37,658 nucleotides of DNA. It comes from a virus. The stretch lies in the IMG/VR virus record IMGVR_UViG_3300020442_002599, positions 1-37,658 of that record. One strand, 5' to 3'. Shown here piece by piece: positions 29,501 to 37,658 of this stretch (within the stretch, counting starts at the first letter, position 1; the number at the start of each line of letters is the position of its first letter). Position numbers and translations under genes: made by a program. The notes under the pieces are model-generated. The model was not told the DNA's origin. It searched no databases and saw only the letters and a program-made list of their open reading frames with translations.

Positions 29501-32500
29501 GGTAAGAGATCCGAAGCTATAGGACAGATTGTAAGTTTTACAAACAATGTTACCGCAGAGGCAGGACAAGACACTTTTGAAGGTGTTGTCGAACCTAATC
29601 CAACTGTTTTCCAAGTGCATTTATTAAGTGCTAAGGACTTTGAGCCAGAAGAGGATTTAGAGTACGGTAATATTGTTACTGATAAACAAGTGACTATTAG
29701 AGTTGAATCGGGAATATATGAAGAAGATTATCCTATCAAACTTCCTGCAAATACTTCACTCAAAGGTGATGAATTTAGACGTGTTATAATTAAACCAAAA
29801 ACAGAAACTGATAGTAGATCTCCTAGAGTTTCACAAAGTAAATGGGCACAGACTTATTTCTATAGAGATAACGAATTTGACGGAATGACTGTTGCAAGGG
29901 GAGGAACTCCATTCTTAAACCAAGAAGGAATTGAACAAGGTAAGTTTGGATACCACTATTTGTATAGACCAGAATATCCTATTAACTTAGGTGGTACAGT
30001 AACAAATGCAGGTAATTACAATACTGCGGCCGCGATTATCGAAGCTAATAAAGACTACATTGTAGCTGAAACAATACAGTTTATCACTGCAAGATTTCCA
30101 GATCTAGTTTATGATGTAGAAAAATGTAGAAGAGATACTAGGCTTATAATTGATAGCATTGTATTTGATTTAAAAGCAGGTGGTGAAGAAAGGACACTAG
30201 AAACACAAGGATCATATCATGAACTTGGTTACACAGACTTTTTGACACAGTTGGGCGACTCAACCCAAGAAACTGCAACAGAAGCCGCAATACAAAACAT
30301 TAGTCAACTTTGTAACAGTTTGTTGAGTGCAACTGCTCCTACATATACAGATGCTATAAGCCAATTCACACCTACAGCAGGTACACAGAATGCCCAGTAT
30401 ACTCCTTCTAGTGCAACTTACAATCCTGCAAGTGGATTACTTGAAATTACAAACAACGGACACAATGTTGCTGTTAATGATTTAATTACTATTGCAACAG
30501 GTGGTATTACTTTTAGATGTGATTTTGATAGTAATGCAACTACTCATGCTTATCCTAGATCTACAGATCCAGCGGCAGGTAGACCACTCAAAGTATTAGC
30601 CACCACTGCAAACACCTATACTGTAAATGTTGGGCCTTCACTAATAGGTAATCAATACGTACATACTTTTGAATCTGCAACTACTAATGCAGTAACCTTG
30701 TTTAAAGATGTCACCAACTACAATGCAAGTACAGGTGATATGGTATTAAACATAGGCACACATAATTTAAAAGTAGGACAGACAGTAAAATTTGATGCAA
30801 ATAGTTTAACATTTACTTGTGCATCAGATCAAAACATAAGAAGACTGTCTCATCCAAGATTGAGAACTTTTACTCCTGTAGCTGGAGACACAGCTTACAA
30901 CCCAAATACTGGTGATTTAACAATACAGTTACTTGCAAAAGATGAATACACAGCCTTAGGTGGTACTTCATACGATCCTAGCACAGGTAGAATGACACTG
31001 GTAATAGGCACTCATAACTTCCAAGTCAATGATTATGTTGTAATAGATGATAGCTCAATTACTTTTACTTGTACTCAAGACGGTAATGTGTCACAACAGC
31101 AATATCCAAGACCTAGTGATCCTGCTTCAGGAAAAGCTCTAACAGTTAATGAAATTACCTCAACAACGATTACAGTTAATGTAGGTCCTTCAGCTGTAGG
31201 CTCACAATATGCCCACACTTTTGTAAGTGCCACAGCAAACAGTATTAACAAAGCTCATCCTTTAGAAAATGGTGAGAAAATTACATTGGTTCCAAACAGT
31301 TTTACATTTACATGTGCAACAGATAGCAACGCAAGTCTTCATACATATCCAAGAGTAACAGATCCTGCATATAATACAAAACTAACTATTTCTGCTCATA
31401 CACCAGAATCGATTACAGTAAATGTAGGAGTAAGTTCAGATACAAGCACACATACCTTTGTTAGTGCGACAGCAGATGCTGTAAGGATATCAGATCCTGT
31501 TTATGGTGAACAAGTACCAATCACTGCTGTAGGAGCAAATACTATTACAGTAAACGTTGGTGCATCACCAGGAGCGGCACAATACGATCATACCTTTTTC
31601 AGTGCTACAACAAATGCAGTTACTTTTGGAGGCACATATACAGCAGGTGGTGTAATAGAAACACCAGACCTTACTTTAGGTTCAGGTGAAGCAGGTACAT
31701 CTACAATAGTTGGAAACTTAATCGATAAAATTACTTTTGTATTTGATGTTGATTATAATCCACCTTTAAGAAACGACCAAATGGACGTATTCCTAATGGG
31801 AGACCAAACTATTATTAGAAATGTAACGGTCAGAGGACACGGAGGGTTTATGTGTGTGCTTGATCCTGAGGGACAGGTACTAGTTAAATCGCCGTACATT
31901 CAAACTGCATCAAGTTTCAGTAAAAGTATTAACCAGAAAACATTTTCTGGAGGTATGTATGTAGATGCATACGTGGGTAACTTACCTACACGAATTTTAA
32001 GTAAAAACGGAAATTTCCAAGTCAATGTACAAAGTCCAACTGGTCAAGGACTTAGACTAAGACCTCCTCAGTTACCATGTCCGTTCTATGTAGAAGGTAG
32101 ACGTTATCAGGTAAATGCTATTGCAAACTATGACGGTGGTCAAGGAACAGCAACGTTATTTTTAGATGCAGGTTCAAATGACGGTGCAGGCTATGATGAA
32201 TCACAGTTTACATCTGCTACTGTAGCAAGAGATATTTTTCTACAAACAGCTGGTAACAGATCTATGCTGGCAAATGACTTTACACAAATTAACGACTTAG
32301 GATACGGATTGATTGCAAACAATGCGGCTTTCTCAGAGCAGGTATCAACATTTACTTACTACTGTCAAACAGCAATGTATGCAAACAATGGATCTGAAAT
32401 TAGAGCATTAAACTGTTCAAATGGTTATGGTAATTTTGGATTAATTGCAGAAGGTGCTGATCCAAATGAGATTCCGGATCAAACTACACTTACACATAAC

Positions 32501-35500
32501 ATGATGCAACCTATTAAGGCATACACAGATTCTGCATTGACAAATGCTAATTTAGATCCTAGCATCACAGTTTACAACTTTGCAACTCCGCCAACATCAC
32601 AAAGTGAATTTACAATCGATCATGGCGGTGCAACAGGAATATTAAGATATAAAGTAAGTGCAGTCACTAACCTTTCTGATACAGACAATGACGGTGTTGT
32701 AGGTGAAAGCGGAGACATACTTAGAACAGGTGTAAAAACTGCAACATACGCTTCTGGCACAATACCTAACTTGGGGCAAACAACAACTTTTGGCCAAGAT
32801 GCAAATGGATTAGCTACAACAAATGTTAGTGGTTCTGGAACAGGTTTAACTGTTGCTGTAACTGTTCAATCAGGTGGTTCAGGTGCAACTGCAACTGTAA
32901 TAAAATGTGGAACAGGATATGCAGGAAGCGATACTTTTAAAGTTGCAGGCGATCTTATAGGTGGTGCAACACCTACCAATGATTTAACATTTACTGTAGG
33001 TACAGTATATGGCAGTAGTGGACCTACTAATACTGCTGGTGCAGTAACTTCTGAAATGTTTAACATTTACAGATTAGAACTAGTAGCAGATGATGTGCAA
33101 AAAGATGATTTCTATGGTACACTCCAGGCAACTGTAACTGATAACACTGATATTGCATTTAGGAATAACTTTAACCATGTGTTCAGCGATGTAACTGATC
33201 CGCCATCATTGGTTACTAGACCAAGTACTGCTATTAACTTTGATGAAAGCGATACTACAACTTATAGAAGTACAAGTTTTGCAACAAGTGACAGTTTAAG
33301 TCAAGCATTACCTGCAAACCAAGTTTTGACAACATTTGAGCAAGGCTACAACTTTATTGATTTGTCTCCATTACCAGCAAGGATGTCTGAAAATAACAAT
33401 GCTGGTTCAGGTAAGTATGGTGCAAACGCAGGTGATACAAGACTGGCGATTAATAAAGTAACATCAGGTGGTACTAGCCAATTCACACAAGCTCTGAGAT
33501 TAACAAGAGATAGTTTGACACAAGCAGGTAAACAACCAGGAGATGCAGGTTACAGTGGAGGAATGATATTCCTATGGGATGGTAAAGTCCATCAAATTAC
33601 AAACTATAACGAAGTTGATGTTATAGACTTTAACTCAGGTAAAACAGCAACCGCAGGTCAAACAGTTCAGCAAACAGTTGGTTCTACCACTGTTACTGCT
33701 ACTGTGAAGAATACTATTTCAGGACAAGCAGAATTACAGGTAATAAATGCAACAGGTGCATTTACAACCACTGCTGATATAATATTAGATCCTTCTGGTG
33801 CAAATACAAATCTAGGCACACCTATTATTGTAAGCACAGCTGAATTTGCATTTATTGATTTTGACGATTCTCCAAATGTAAACATAAGTGGAGTATCTGG
33901 TTCGGGATTAGCAACGGCTATTCCAACTACTGGAACTGTTGAAAGATTAGAAGCAGGTTTACAAGCAGGTTCTACAGCAGAAATTACTGTAGCTATATCA
34001 TTGTTAAGGGCAACAGGACATGACTTCACACAGATAGGTACTGGATCATTTAATGATTCAAACTATCCAAATGTTATTCTAGGTGAACCAGTAAATGCTC
34101 TTGCAGACTTTTATACTGACGCAGATAGTGCAAGTAATTCACAAGTTTGGGAACGTAGAAAAGGTAGAGTGTTCTTTGTAAGTACAGACCAAGACGGATT
34201 CTTTAGAGTTGGTAAATTCTTTAGTGTTGATCAATCAACAGGTGACATTACTTTTGCAGGTGAAATTGGACTTTCAAATGCAAACAGCTTAGGATTTAAG
34301 AAAGGTGTTACTATTAATGAATTTAGTGCAGACGATGCTTTTTCAGATGAATCAGGCCAAGCTGTACCAACAGAAAGAGCAATAGGAAACTTTATCAACA
34401 GAGCATTAGGTTTTAACGTAAAATCCGGTGCCCAAATACCAGGAACATCAAATAGAATAGGACCAGGCTTTTTACCTCTAAATGGTTTAAGCCCAATGGA
34501 AGGTAATTTAAATCTTAACAGTAATAATATTACTAACGTAGGATTACCTGCTAGTGGTACAGATGTTACAAACAAAAATTATGTAGATGGTAACGCTGAA
34601 GCATTTAGTACTTTAGGAAAAATGAGAGACTTCTCAGAAGAAACACCAGGTACTAATGAAATAATGGTTGCTACTGGTAATAAAATTATTATAACAGATG
34701 CAGAAACAGGCGGAACTTTTGTAGCAGGAAATAATTTAGAAAATAATGGCGGAAGTGCGTCAGGTACTATTGTACAAGTCACAACTGTAAACGACGAGCA
34801 GTTTGGAAATAGTAAAAGAAGAATTGTTTATACACCTGTAACAGGAACTTTTGATCCTGACACTGATGCATCTTATACAAATGGTACTGCAACTGCAAAC
34901 GCAATTAGTAACGCTTTGGTAAACAATGTATCCGGACCATTTGATGAATATACACATGCCTCTGAAGCTTCTGGTAGTGATGTTAATATTACTGTAACAA
35001 GAACAAGCAGTAATACAGAAATAAATCTACAATATGAGCCAGGATCACTTGTTAATGCAGACGTAAATGCAAGTGCCGCAATAGCCCAAAGTAAATTAGC
35101 AATGACTGCGGCTAGCACTAGAGCAAACGCTACAGGTATATCACAAGCTGATTTAGGACTTGCAAGTTTTAAAGCAAGTGAATTTGACTCTACAAATGGT
35201 TGGATAGAATTACAAACAGCAACATCAACAACTGACGGTATTGCTCCTGGAAAATTACAACATATTGCAACAGATACAGTTTTAGGTAGAAGTGACGCAA
35301 ATGCGGGTGCTGTAAGTGCTGTGGCATTTTCAACTATCATTTCTGAAGGTGGCGGACTTGCTGATGGCGACTTTAGCACATATAATACAACAGGCGGTAC
35401 AATAGATGTCTTGTTAAGAAATGGTGCTGGTACTTATACAAATAAAAAATTGTCAGATAGTTCAGGTGCAGACACTATTGCTTTGAGAAAAACTGCAAGT

Positions 35501-36793
35501 GCAGGAGTTGCGGCAGGTGCTTTACAAGCAGAGGCAATTATATTAGGTGGTAATGACACTTACGAAGTGCTTTCTTTGAATGGTACTACTTTACAAGTAA
35601 AAACACCAGGACAAGCAACTGTGCTTGAAGCGGCGGGTACATCAACAAATTCACTTAATGTAGATATTCCAGGACTTATAAATGTTGGTAAACCATATGT
35701 CGATACACAAACTGATACAGCCAATCTATTAGTAACTGCTGAAAGTAATGCACAAACCAATAGTGGTACTCCTAGCACAACTGTTAAGGGTAGAGCAGGA
35801 AAAGGATTTGTAGCTACAAACTGGGTATACTCAAAAGCTATTGAAGCCATTGACGAAGGAGCAAATGGCGGAACAAACAGTACAGGAATAGTGTTTGGTG
35901 CCGATACTGGTTTTGCAGAAAGTTCTGCAAACACTGTTGTTGTATTTGCAAACGGAGCGGCTCAGGCAAGAGTAGACATTAATGGGCTACAAACAGACGC
36001 TGTTAGCAGTTTAACAGCAGATACAAACTTAACTTTAAGTGCTAATGGCACTGGAACTGTACAAATTGACGATACTGCGACAGTAACAGGCTTATTGACA
36101 GTATCAGATGCTACAGGTATAGAAGTCACAGCTGGCGGATTATATGCAAATTCACTAACAAGTTATGCGGCAGATTCTAATTTAACACTCCAAGGAAAGG
36201 GCACTGGAAAAGTTGTTGTAAATGATGGATTAAGTGTCACCGGAGATACGGATATAGGAAATGCAACAAGTGACACAGTAACATTTACTGCAAGAGTTGA
36301 TTCTAATTTTGAGCCAGATGCTACTGCGAATAATAGAAACATAGGTCATACAGATAGAAAATGGAATACTGTTTATGCCTCTGTGTTTGAAGGAACAGCA
36401 ACTTCAGCACAATACGCTGACTTGGCTGAGAAATATCTTGCAGATGCAGATTATGAGCCAGGTACAGTATTAGTATTTGGCGGAGAACAGGAAGTAACTG
36501 TAACAAAATATAAAGGTGACAGGAAAGTAGCAGGTGTTGTTACAACTGATCCTGCGTACTTAATGAATAGTGAACTGCAAGGAGAAAATGTAGTGGCTAT
36601 TGCATTACAAGGACGGGTACCTTGTAAAGTGTTAGGAAAAGTTGAAAAGGGAGACATAATTGTTTCCAGTGCAATTAAAGGCTATGGTATAGTTCAAAAC
36701 GATCCTGTAGTAGGTACAGTGATTGGTAAAGCAGTTGGTACTAAAGACGATGACGGCAGAGGTATTGTTGAAGTCGTTGTAGGGAGAGTGTAA
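26519..36793 (+). CDS. giant tail-fibre protein with C-terminal self-cleaving-type domain
   Basis: 3424 residues. Residues 17-38 (GDSIRESFKKVNENFTELYA) form the attachment motif also found in the next gene. Then come a fibre segment with GDTMTGSLFLNDHPG (about 322), a pectin-lyase-like start (LFVSSKGDD), a helical module with a YD...CxRD motif (about 440-510, repeated at about 1160-1240), three modules like E1 FCCH domains (about 561-771), four or more TFTC/TITVNVG/HTF repeats (about 818-1708), a beta-helix part, a second fibre segment SPMEGNLNLNSNNITNVG (about 2660), and a C-terminal domain (about 3275-3424, SAQYADLAEKYLADADYEPG ... VALQGRVPCKV) resembling the Peptidase_G2/IMC autoproteolytic domain. 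Host recognition is the likely role. Confidence 0.9.
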   Translation: MAKQDVNIGVEGNDGTGDSIRESFKKVNENFTELYAVFGVGGQINFTTLSDTPDVLTPNTIAFVNSSGTQLQLAELASNSALGGGAVDTIAFNYSIPGKLIISSSFTKVSDDLSPTIGGPVNAAGYGIANVGISTEAANAVNASHDGISGITIDDLVITKGYADQRYITSGLPLRIATEPTGKLHYTWQITGYVDNSIQIDNHYAVDQTLQTGGHGLDNGSNGLAVRFTVEDTNPTGLTSGTLYYIRVVSPTRLYFYTEGNKQYATTDVEADAEANKINVSGTISADDVHTITDNSLDNALAGNFLDDVGMPRQSIVRRQGDTMTGSLFLNDHPGELSGQGAPNGPEDLQAATKFYVDNTAYSSPEVLFVSSKGDDSMKGVPPGKEGTSFTYAFKTINAAAQRADILIRSAQKAPGSYMQTLTHTSKSKNARVMAADVDAPVFEQARLLIERNRKFVQKETLGFIAYNFPNFSYDEALCERDTGLILDAIALDINRGLNANYLTRQAAERYFSSVSGRIAVTVQKTETIASLNFHKELVTKILTNDLLQQQTISNITRSAIGRVTTSGNHGWSNKNIVLFKNIGGMTEIEGTKAYIKVISVDTFELYTDVDLTIPLDTSAFTGYTTGGLVGLRYQKDEDQYFDDGLKFISNATKTVPVRITTTTDHFINDNEDVTISGVNGMTQLNNNTYKARRISDKVIDLYNSEFSNVAISTVALTTPIRVVTTSNHGLVDTNLISITQLSSITEPNQTQFYAKKINDTTIDLYSDIGLSTAVAGSTFASASFATFGTSATSTGGFITQNALNGSAFGTYSTSVTQFTPTTGTVYNPASGLITLSIGSHQLQVGQVITIQDNSLTFTCATDNNATTHTYPRSGDPASGAQLEILARTPTTITVNVGVSSNTSVHTFVSSSTGAVLFTDGGRLTKDSDANVNAVTAIGDKFETVKTIVSDGIDAGPSVVYGSTYKIVVTNGSSSYVDQTDPNNTDALPGKVIRGKRSEAIGQIVSFTNNVTAEAGQDTFEGVVEPNPTVFQVHLLSAKDFEPEEDLEYGNIVTDKQVTIRVESGIYEEDYPIKLPANTSLKGDEFRRVIIKPKTETDSRSPRVSQSKWAQTYFYRDNEFDGMTVARGGTPFLNQEGIEQGKFGYHYLYRPEYPINLGGTVTNAGNYNTAAAIIEANKDYIVAETIQFITARFPDLVYDVEKCRRDTRLIIDSIVFDLKAGGEERTLETQGSYHELGYTDFLTQLGDSTQETATEAAIQNISQLCNSLLSATAPTYTDAISQFTPTAGTQNAQYTPSSATYNPASGLLEITNNGHNVAVNDLITIATGGITFRCDFDSNATTHAYPRSTDPAAGRPLKVLATTANTYTVNVGPSLIGNQYVHTFESATTNAVTLFKDVTNYNASTGDMVLNIGTHNLKVGQTVKFDANSLTFTCASDQNIRRLSHPRLRTFTPVAGDTAYNPNTGDLTIQLLAKDEYTALGGTSYDPSTGRMTLVIGTHNFQVNDYVVIDDSSITFTCTQDGNVSQQQYPRPSDPASGKALTVNEITSTTITVNVGPSAVGSQYAHTFVSATANSINKAHPLENGEKITLVPNSFTFTCATDSNASLHTYPRVTDPAYNTKLTISAHTPESITVNVGVSSDTSTHTFVSATADAVRISDPVYGEQVPITAVGANTITVNVGASPGAAQYDHTFFSATTNAVTFGGTYTAGGVIETPDLTLGSGEAGTSTIVGNLIDKITFVFDVDYNPPLRNDQMDVFLMGDQTIIRNVTVRGHGGFMCVLDPEGQVLVKSPYIQTASSFSKSINQKTFSGGMYVDAYVGNLPTRILSKNGNFQVNVQSPTGQGLRLRPPQLPCPFYVEGRRYQVNAIANYDGGQGTATLFLDAGSNDGAGYDESQFTSATVARDIFLQTAGNRSMLANDFTQINDLGYGLIANNAAFSEQVSTFTYYCQTAMYANNGSEIRALNCSNGYGNFGLIAEGADPNEIPDQTTLTHNMMQPIKAYTDSALTNANLDPSITVYNFATPPTSQSEFTIDHGGATGILRYKVSAVTNLSDTDNDGVVGESGDILRTGVKTATYASGTIPNLGQTTTFGQDANGLATTNVSGSGTGLTVAVTVQSGGSGATATVIKCGTGYAGSDTFKVAGDLIGGATPTNDLTFTVGTVYGSSGPTNTAGAVTSEMFNIYRLELVADDVQKDDFYGTLQATVTDNTDIAFRNNFNHVFSDVTDPPSLVTRPSTAINFDESDTTTYRSTSFATSDSLSQALPANQVLTTFEQGYNFIDLSPLPARMSENNNAGSGKYGANAGDTRLAINKVTSGGTSQFTQALRLTRDSLTQAGKQPGDAGYSGGMIFLWDGKVHQITNYNEVDVIDFNSGKTATAGQTVQQTVGSTTVTATVKNTISGQAELQVINATGAFTTTADIILDPSGANTNLGTPIIVSTAEFAFIDFDDSPNVNISGVSGSGLATAIPTTGTVERLEAGLQAGSTAEITVAISLLRATGHDFTQIGTGSFNDSNYPNVILGEPVNALADFYTDADSASNSQVWERRKGRVFFVSTDQDGFFRVGKFFSVDQSTGDITFAGEIGLSNANSLGFKKGVTINEFSADDAFSDESGQAVPTERAIGNFINRALGFNVKSGAQIPGTSNRIGPGFLPLNGLSPMEGNLNLNSNNITNVGLPASGTDVTNKNYVDGNAEAFSTLGKMRDFSEETPGTNEIMVATGNKIIITDAETGGTFVAGNNLENNGGSASGTIVQVTTVNDEQFGNSKRRIVYTPVTGTFDPDTDASYTNGTATANAISNALVNNVSGPFDEYTHASEASGSDVNITVTRTSSNTEINLQYEPGSLVNADVNASAAIAQSKLAMTAASTRANATGISQADLGLASFKASEFDSTNGWIELQTATSTTDGIAPGKLQHIATDTVLGRSDANAGAVSAVAFSTIISEGGGLADGDFSTYNTTGGTIDVLLRNGAGTYTNKKLSDSSGADTIALRKTASAGVAAGALQAEAIILGGNDTYEVLSLNGTTLQVKTPGQATVLEAAGTSTNSLNVDIPGLINVGKPYVDTQTDTANLLVTAESNAQTNSGTPSTTVKGRAGKGFVATNWVYSKAIEAIDEGANGGTNSTGIVFGADTGFAESSANTVVVFANGAAQARVDINGLQTDAVSSLTADTNLTLSANGTGTVQIDDTATVTGLLTVSDATGIEVTAGGLYANSLTSYAADSNLTLQGKGTGKVVVNDGLSVTGDTDIGNATSDTVTFTARVDSNFEPDATANNRNIGHTDRKWNTVYASVFEGTATSAQYADLAEKYLADADYEPGTVLVFGGEQEVTVTKYKGDRKVAGVVTTDPAYLMNSELQGENVVAIALQGRVPCKVLGKVEKGDIIVSSAIKGYGIVQNDPVVGTVIGKAVGTKDDDGRGIVEVVVGRV
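28200..28830 (+). repeat. three FCCH-like repeats in the giant fibre
   Basis: Three consecutive modules of 55-60 codons share the plan T-x-x-HG/HF ... I-x-GM-x-x-(L/I) ... Y-x-x-(R/K)-x-I-x-(D/V)-x-x-(I/F)-(D/E)-LY: residues about 561-610 (GNHGWSNKNIVLFKNIGGM), 651-707 (VTISGVNGMTQLNNNTY) and 718-771 (SNHGLVDTNLISITQ). Confidence 0.6.
28972..31640 (+). repeat. degenerate beta-repeats (YNP.G / TFTC / YPR..DP / TVNVG / HTF) in the giant fibre
   Basis: A unit of about 90-110 codons built from YNPASGLITLSIG, SLTFTCATD, HTYPRSGDPASG, TTITVNVG and VHTFVSS recurs at about residues 818-916, 1283-1391, 1399-1578 (partly doubled) and 1579-1708. The copies differ at the DNA level, which speaks for old duplications under selection. 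Confidence 0.8.
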
Positions 36794-37658
36794 TGGCTAA
36801 ACAACTAGTAAACATTGGTACAAGTATTAACAAAGGAGACGGCGATCCTTTAAGAACAGCTTTTGATAAAATAAATCAAAACTTTAATGAACTTTATGCT
36901 TCTACTACATTAGACTTAGACAGCATTGGCTCTAATATGATTCCAACAAGCGATGGAGGATTTGCATTAGGATCAGCAACTAAACAATGGAGTGATTTAT
37001 ATGTAAGAGATTTCATTTACATTGGTGGAACTAGATTACAGTCAGATGCACAAGGTAACATCACAGTAGATGGTGGTAGTTTACAGATCAAAGATGTACA
37101 AGGTGATATTTTTGCAGATGACAGTACAAAGGTATTTGATAGTTCTACACAAACATTTACAGGAAAGTTTGAAGGTGAACTGATAGGCACAGTGGCCGCA
37201 GATGATTCAACTGTACTAATAGACGGTGTAGCAGGTACAATCAATGCAGGTGCGTTAACAGGAGCTCTACCAGCAATAGACGGTAGTGCATTAACTGGTA
37301 TAAGTGCCAGCAGTGTTGCATTTTCAAACATTACAAGCAAACCAACAACAATATCAGGTTATGGCATAACTGATGCTTATACACAAACACAGGTTGATAC
37401 TGCTATTACAAATGCAACTTCAAGTATTGTTATCCCAAGTGGTTCTGCTCAATCAATAGACGTTGTTGCCGCAGACTCAACTGTATTAGTTGACAGTGTA
37501 AATGGCACACTAAATGCAACTACACTCACAGGTGCTTTACCAGCAATAGATGGTAGTGCGTTGACAGGTGTGACAACGGCATTTTCCAACATTACAAGTA
37601 CACCAACAACACTTGCTGGTTATGGAATTACTGATGCGGCAACATTAAACAATATGGC
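36793..37658 (+). CDS. second tail-fibre protein (5' part, runs off the window)
   Basis: The ATG at 36793 overlaps the stop of the giant fibre by one base; 288 residues are visible and the frame stays open to the edge. The N-terminus MAKQLVNIGTSINKGDGDPL and RTAFDKINQNFNELYA repeat the attachment motif of the giant fibre, so the two bind similar partners, probably the baseplate or each other. The rest has typical fibre features (GGFALGSATKQWSDLYVRDF, LTGALPAIDGSALTG, SNITSKPTTISGYGITDAYT). A 90-residue unit is present twice. Confidence 0.85.
   Translation, partial: MAKQLVNIGTSINKGDGDPLRTAFDKINQNFNELYASTTLDLDSIGSNMIPTSDGGFALGSATKQWSDLYVRDFIYIGGTRLQSDAQGNITVDGGSLQIKDVQGDIFADDSTKVFDSSTQTFTGKFEGELIGTVAADDSTVLIDGVAGTINAGALTGALPAIDGSALTGISASSVAFSNITSKPTTISGYGITDAYTQTQVDTAITNATSSIVIPSGSAQSIDVVAADSTVLVDSVNGTLNATTLTGALPAIDGSALTGVTTAFSNITSTPTTLAGYGITDAATLNNM
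37198..37638 (+). repeat. 90-codon tandem repeat in the second fibre gene
   Basis: The unit with GALTGALPAIDGSALTG (coding from about 37251) and SNITSKPTTISGYGITDA returns 270 bases later as TTLTGALPAIDGSALTG and SNITSTPTTLAGYGITDA. The second copy is shorter by a few codons between the two blocks. Confidence 0.7.

Noticed and set aside
28972-31640. Regular repeats that could suggest a CRISPR or satellite array
   Set aside because: The repeats are conserved as protein, not DNA, have about 300-base periods and stay in one frame, so they are fibre modules.
33667-35934. Several long minus-strand frames opposite the giant fibre
   Set aside because: They are rich in Val, Pro and Ala as expected from antisense of Thr/Gly/Ala-rich fibre codons, and lack start signals.

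Overview
This window looks like a piece of a T4-like marine myovirus genome. The DNA is AT-rich and genes are packed with 1-30 base overlaps, almost all on the + strand. Late-type promoters (TAAATA cores) recur at gene borders, there are six tRNA genes, and a very large tail-fibre gene closes the window. The host is inferred to be a heterotrophic marine alphaproteobacterium, possibly SAR11. The inference rests on three things: a heme oxygenase plus ferredoxin-dependent bilin reductase without any photosystem gene (the PcyX arrangement known from oceanic viral metagenomes), a ROSE-like leader before hsp20 (typical of alphaproteobacteria), and sigma70-like promoters. No capsid, terminase or polymerase gene is present, so this is the accessory and fibre part of the genome.

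Layout. 1-3.1 kb: a 2OG-Fe(II) oxygenase, GMP reductase and a permease-like membrane protein. 3.1-5.3 kb: Hsp20 with a thermometer-like leader, ClpS, heme oxygenase and the PcyX-like bilin reductase. 5.3-9.5 kb: a nuclease-like protein, small membrane proteins, an antisense DUF3307-like gene, a peroxiredoxin, a second 2OG oxygenase and an AbrB-like protein. 9.5-12.9 kb: a zinc peptidase, unknown proteins, ClpP, an SH3-like protein, and two exported proteins (glycine-zipper and HExxH). 12.9-16.8 kb: tRNAs, small exported proteins, a dihydroorotate dehydrogenase-like protein, a class II aminoacyl-tRNA-synthetase-like enzyme followed by an odd tRNA, and a phosphoribosyltransferase. 16.8-19.1 kb: ATP-dependent DNA ligase and small membrane proteins. 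19.2-25.8 kb: a lysine-rich unknown, a fibre-like structural protein, two sugar-transferase-like proteins, a QueD-like protein, UV damage endonuclease and Cu/Zn superoxide dismutase. 25.8-37.7 kb: a minus-strand zinc-finger protein, an A-type Fe-S carrier, a 3424-residue fibre and the start of a second fibre.

How the genes may work together (inference). The accessory genes fall into four groups: protein quality control (Hsp20, ClpS, ClpP), nucleotide supply (GMP reductase, PyrD-like, phosphoribosyltransferase), redox and iron handling (heme oxygenase, bilin reductase, peroxiredoxin, superoxide dismutase, Fe-S carrier, two Fe(II) oxygenases) and DNA repair (ligase, UvdE). Two promoter classes are visible. 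One is host-like (-35 TTGACA/TTGCAT, exactly 17 bp, -10) before hsp20, prx, the peptidase, ligase, queD, uvdE and two tRNA units. The other is a TAAATA class, often fused to the stop codon of the preceding gene. The most unusual points are the bilin pathway, the ROSE-like hsp20 leader, the synthetase-like gene paired with a leucine-shaped tRNA carrying a GTT anticodon, and the mutually exclusive hairpins upstream of that gene.
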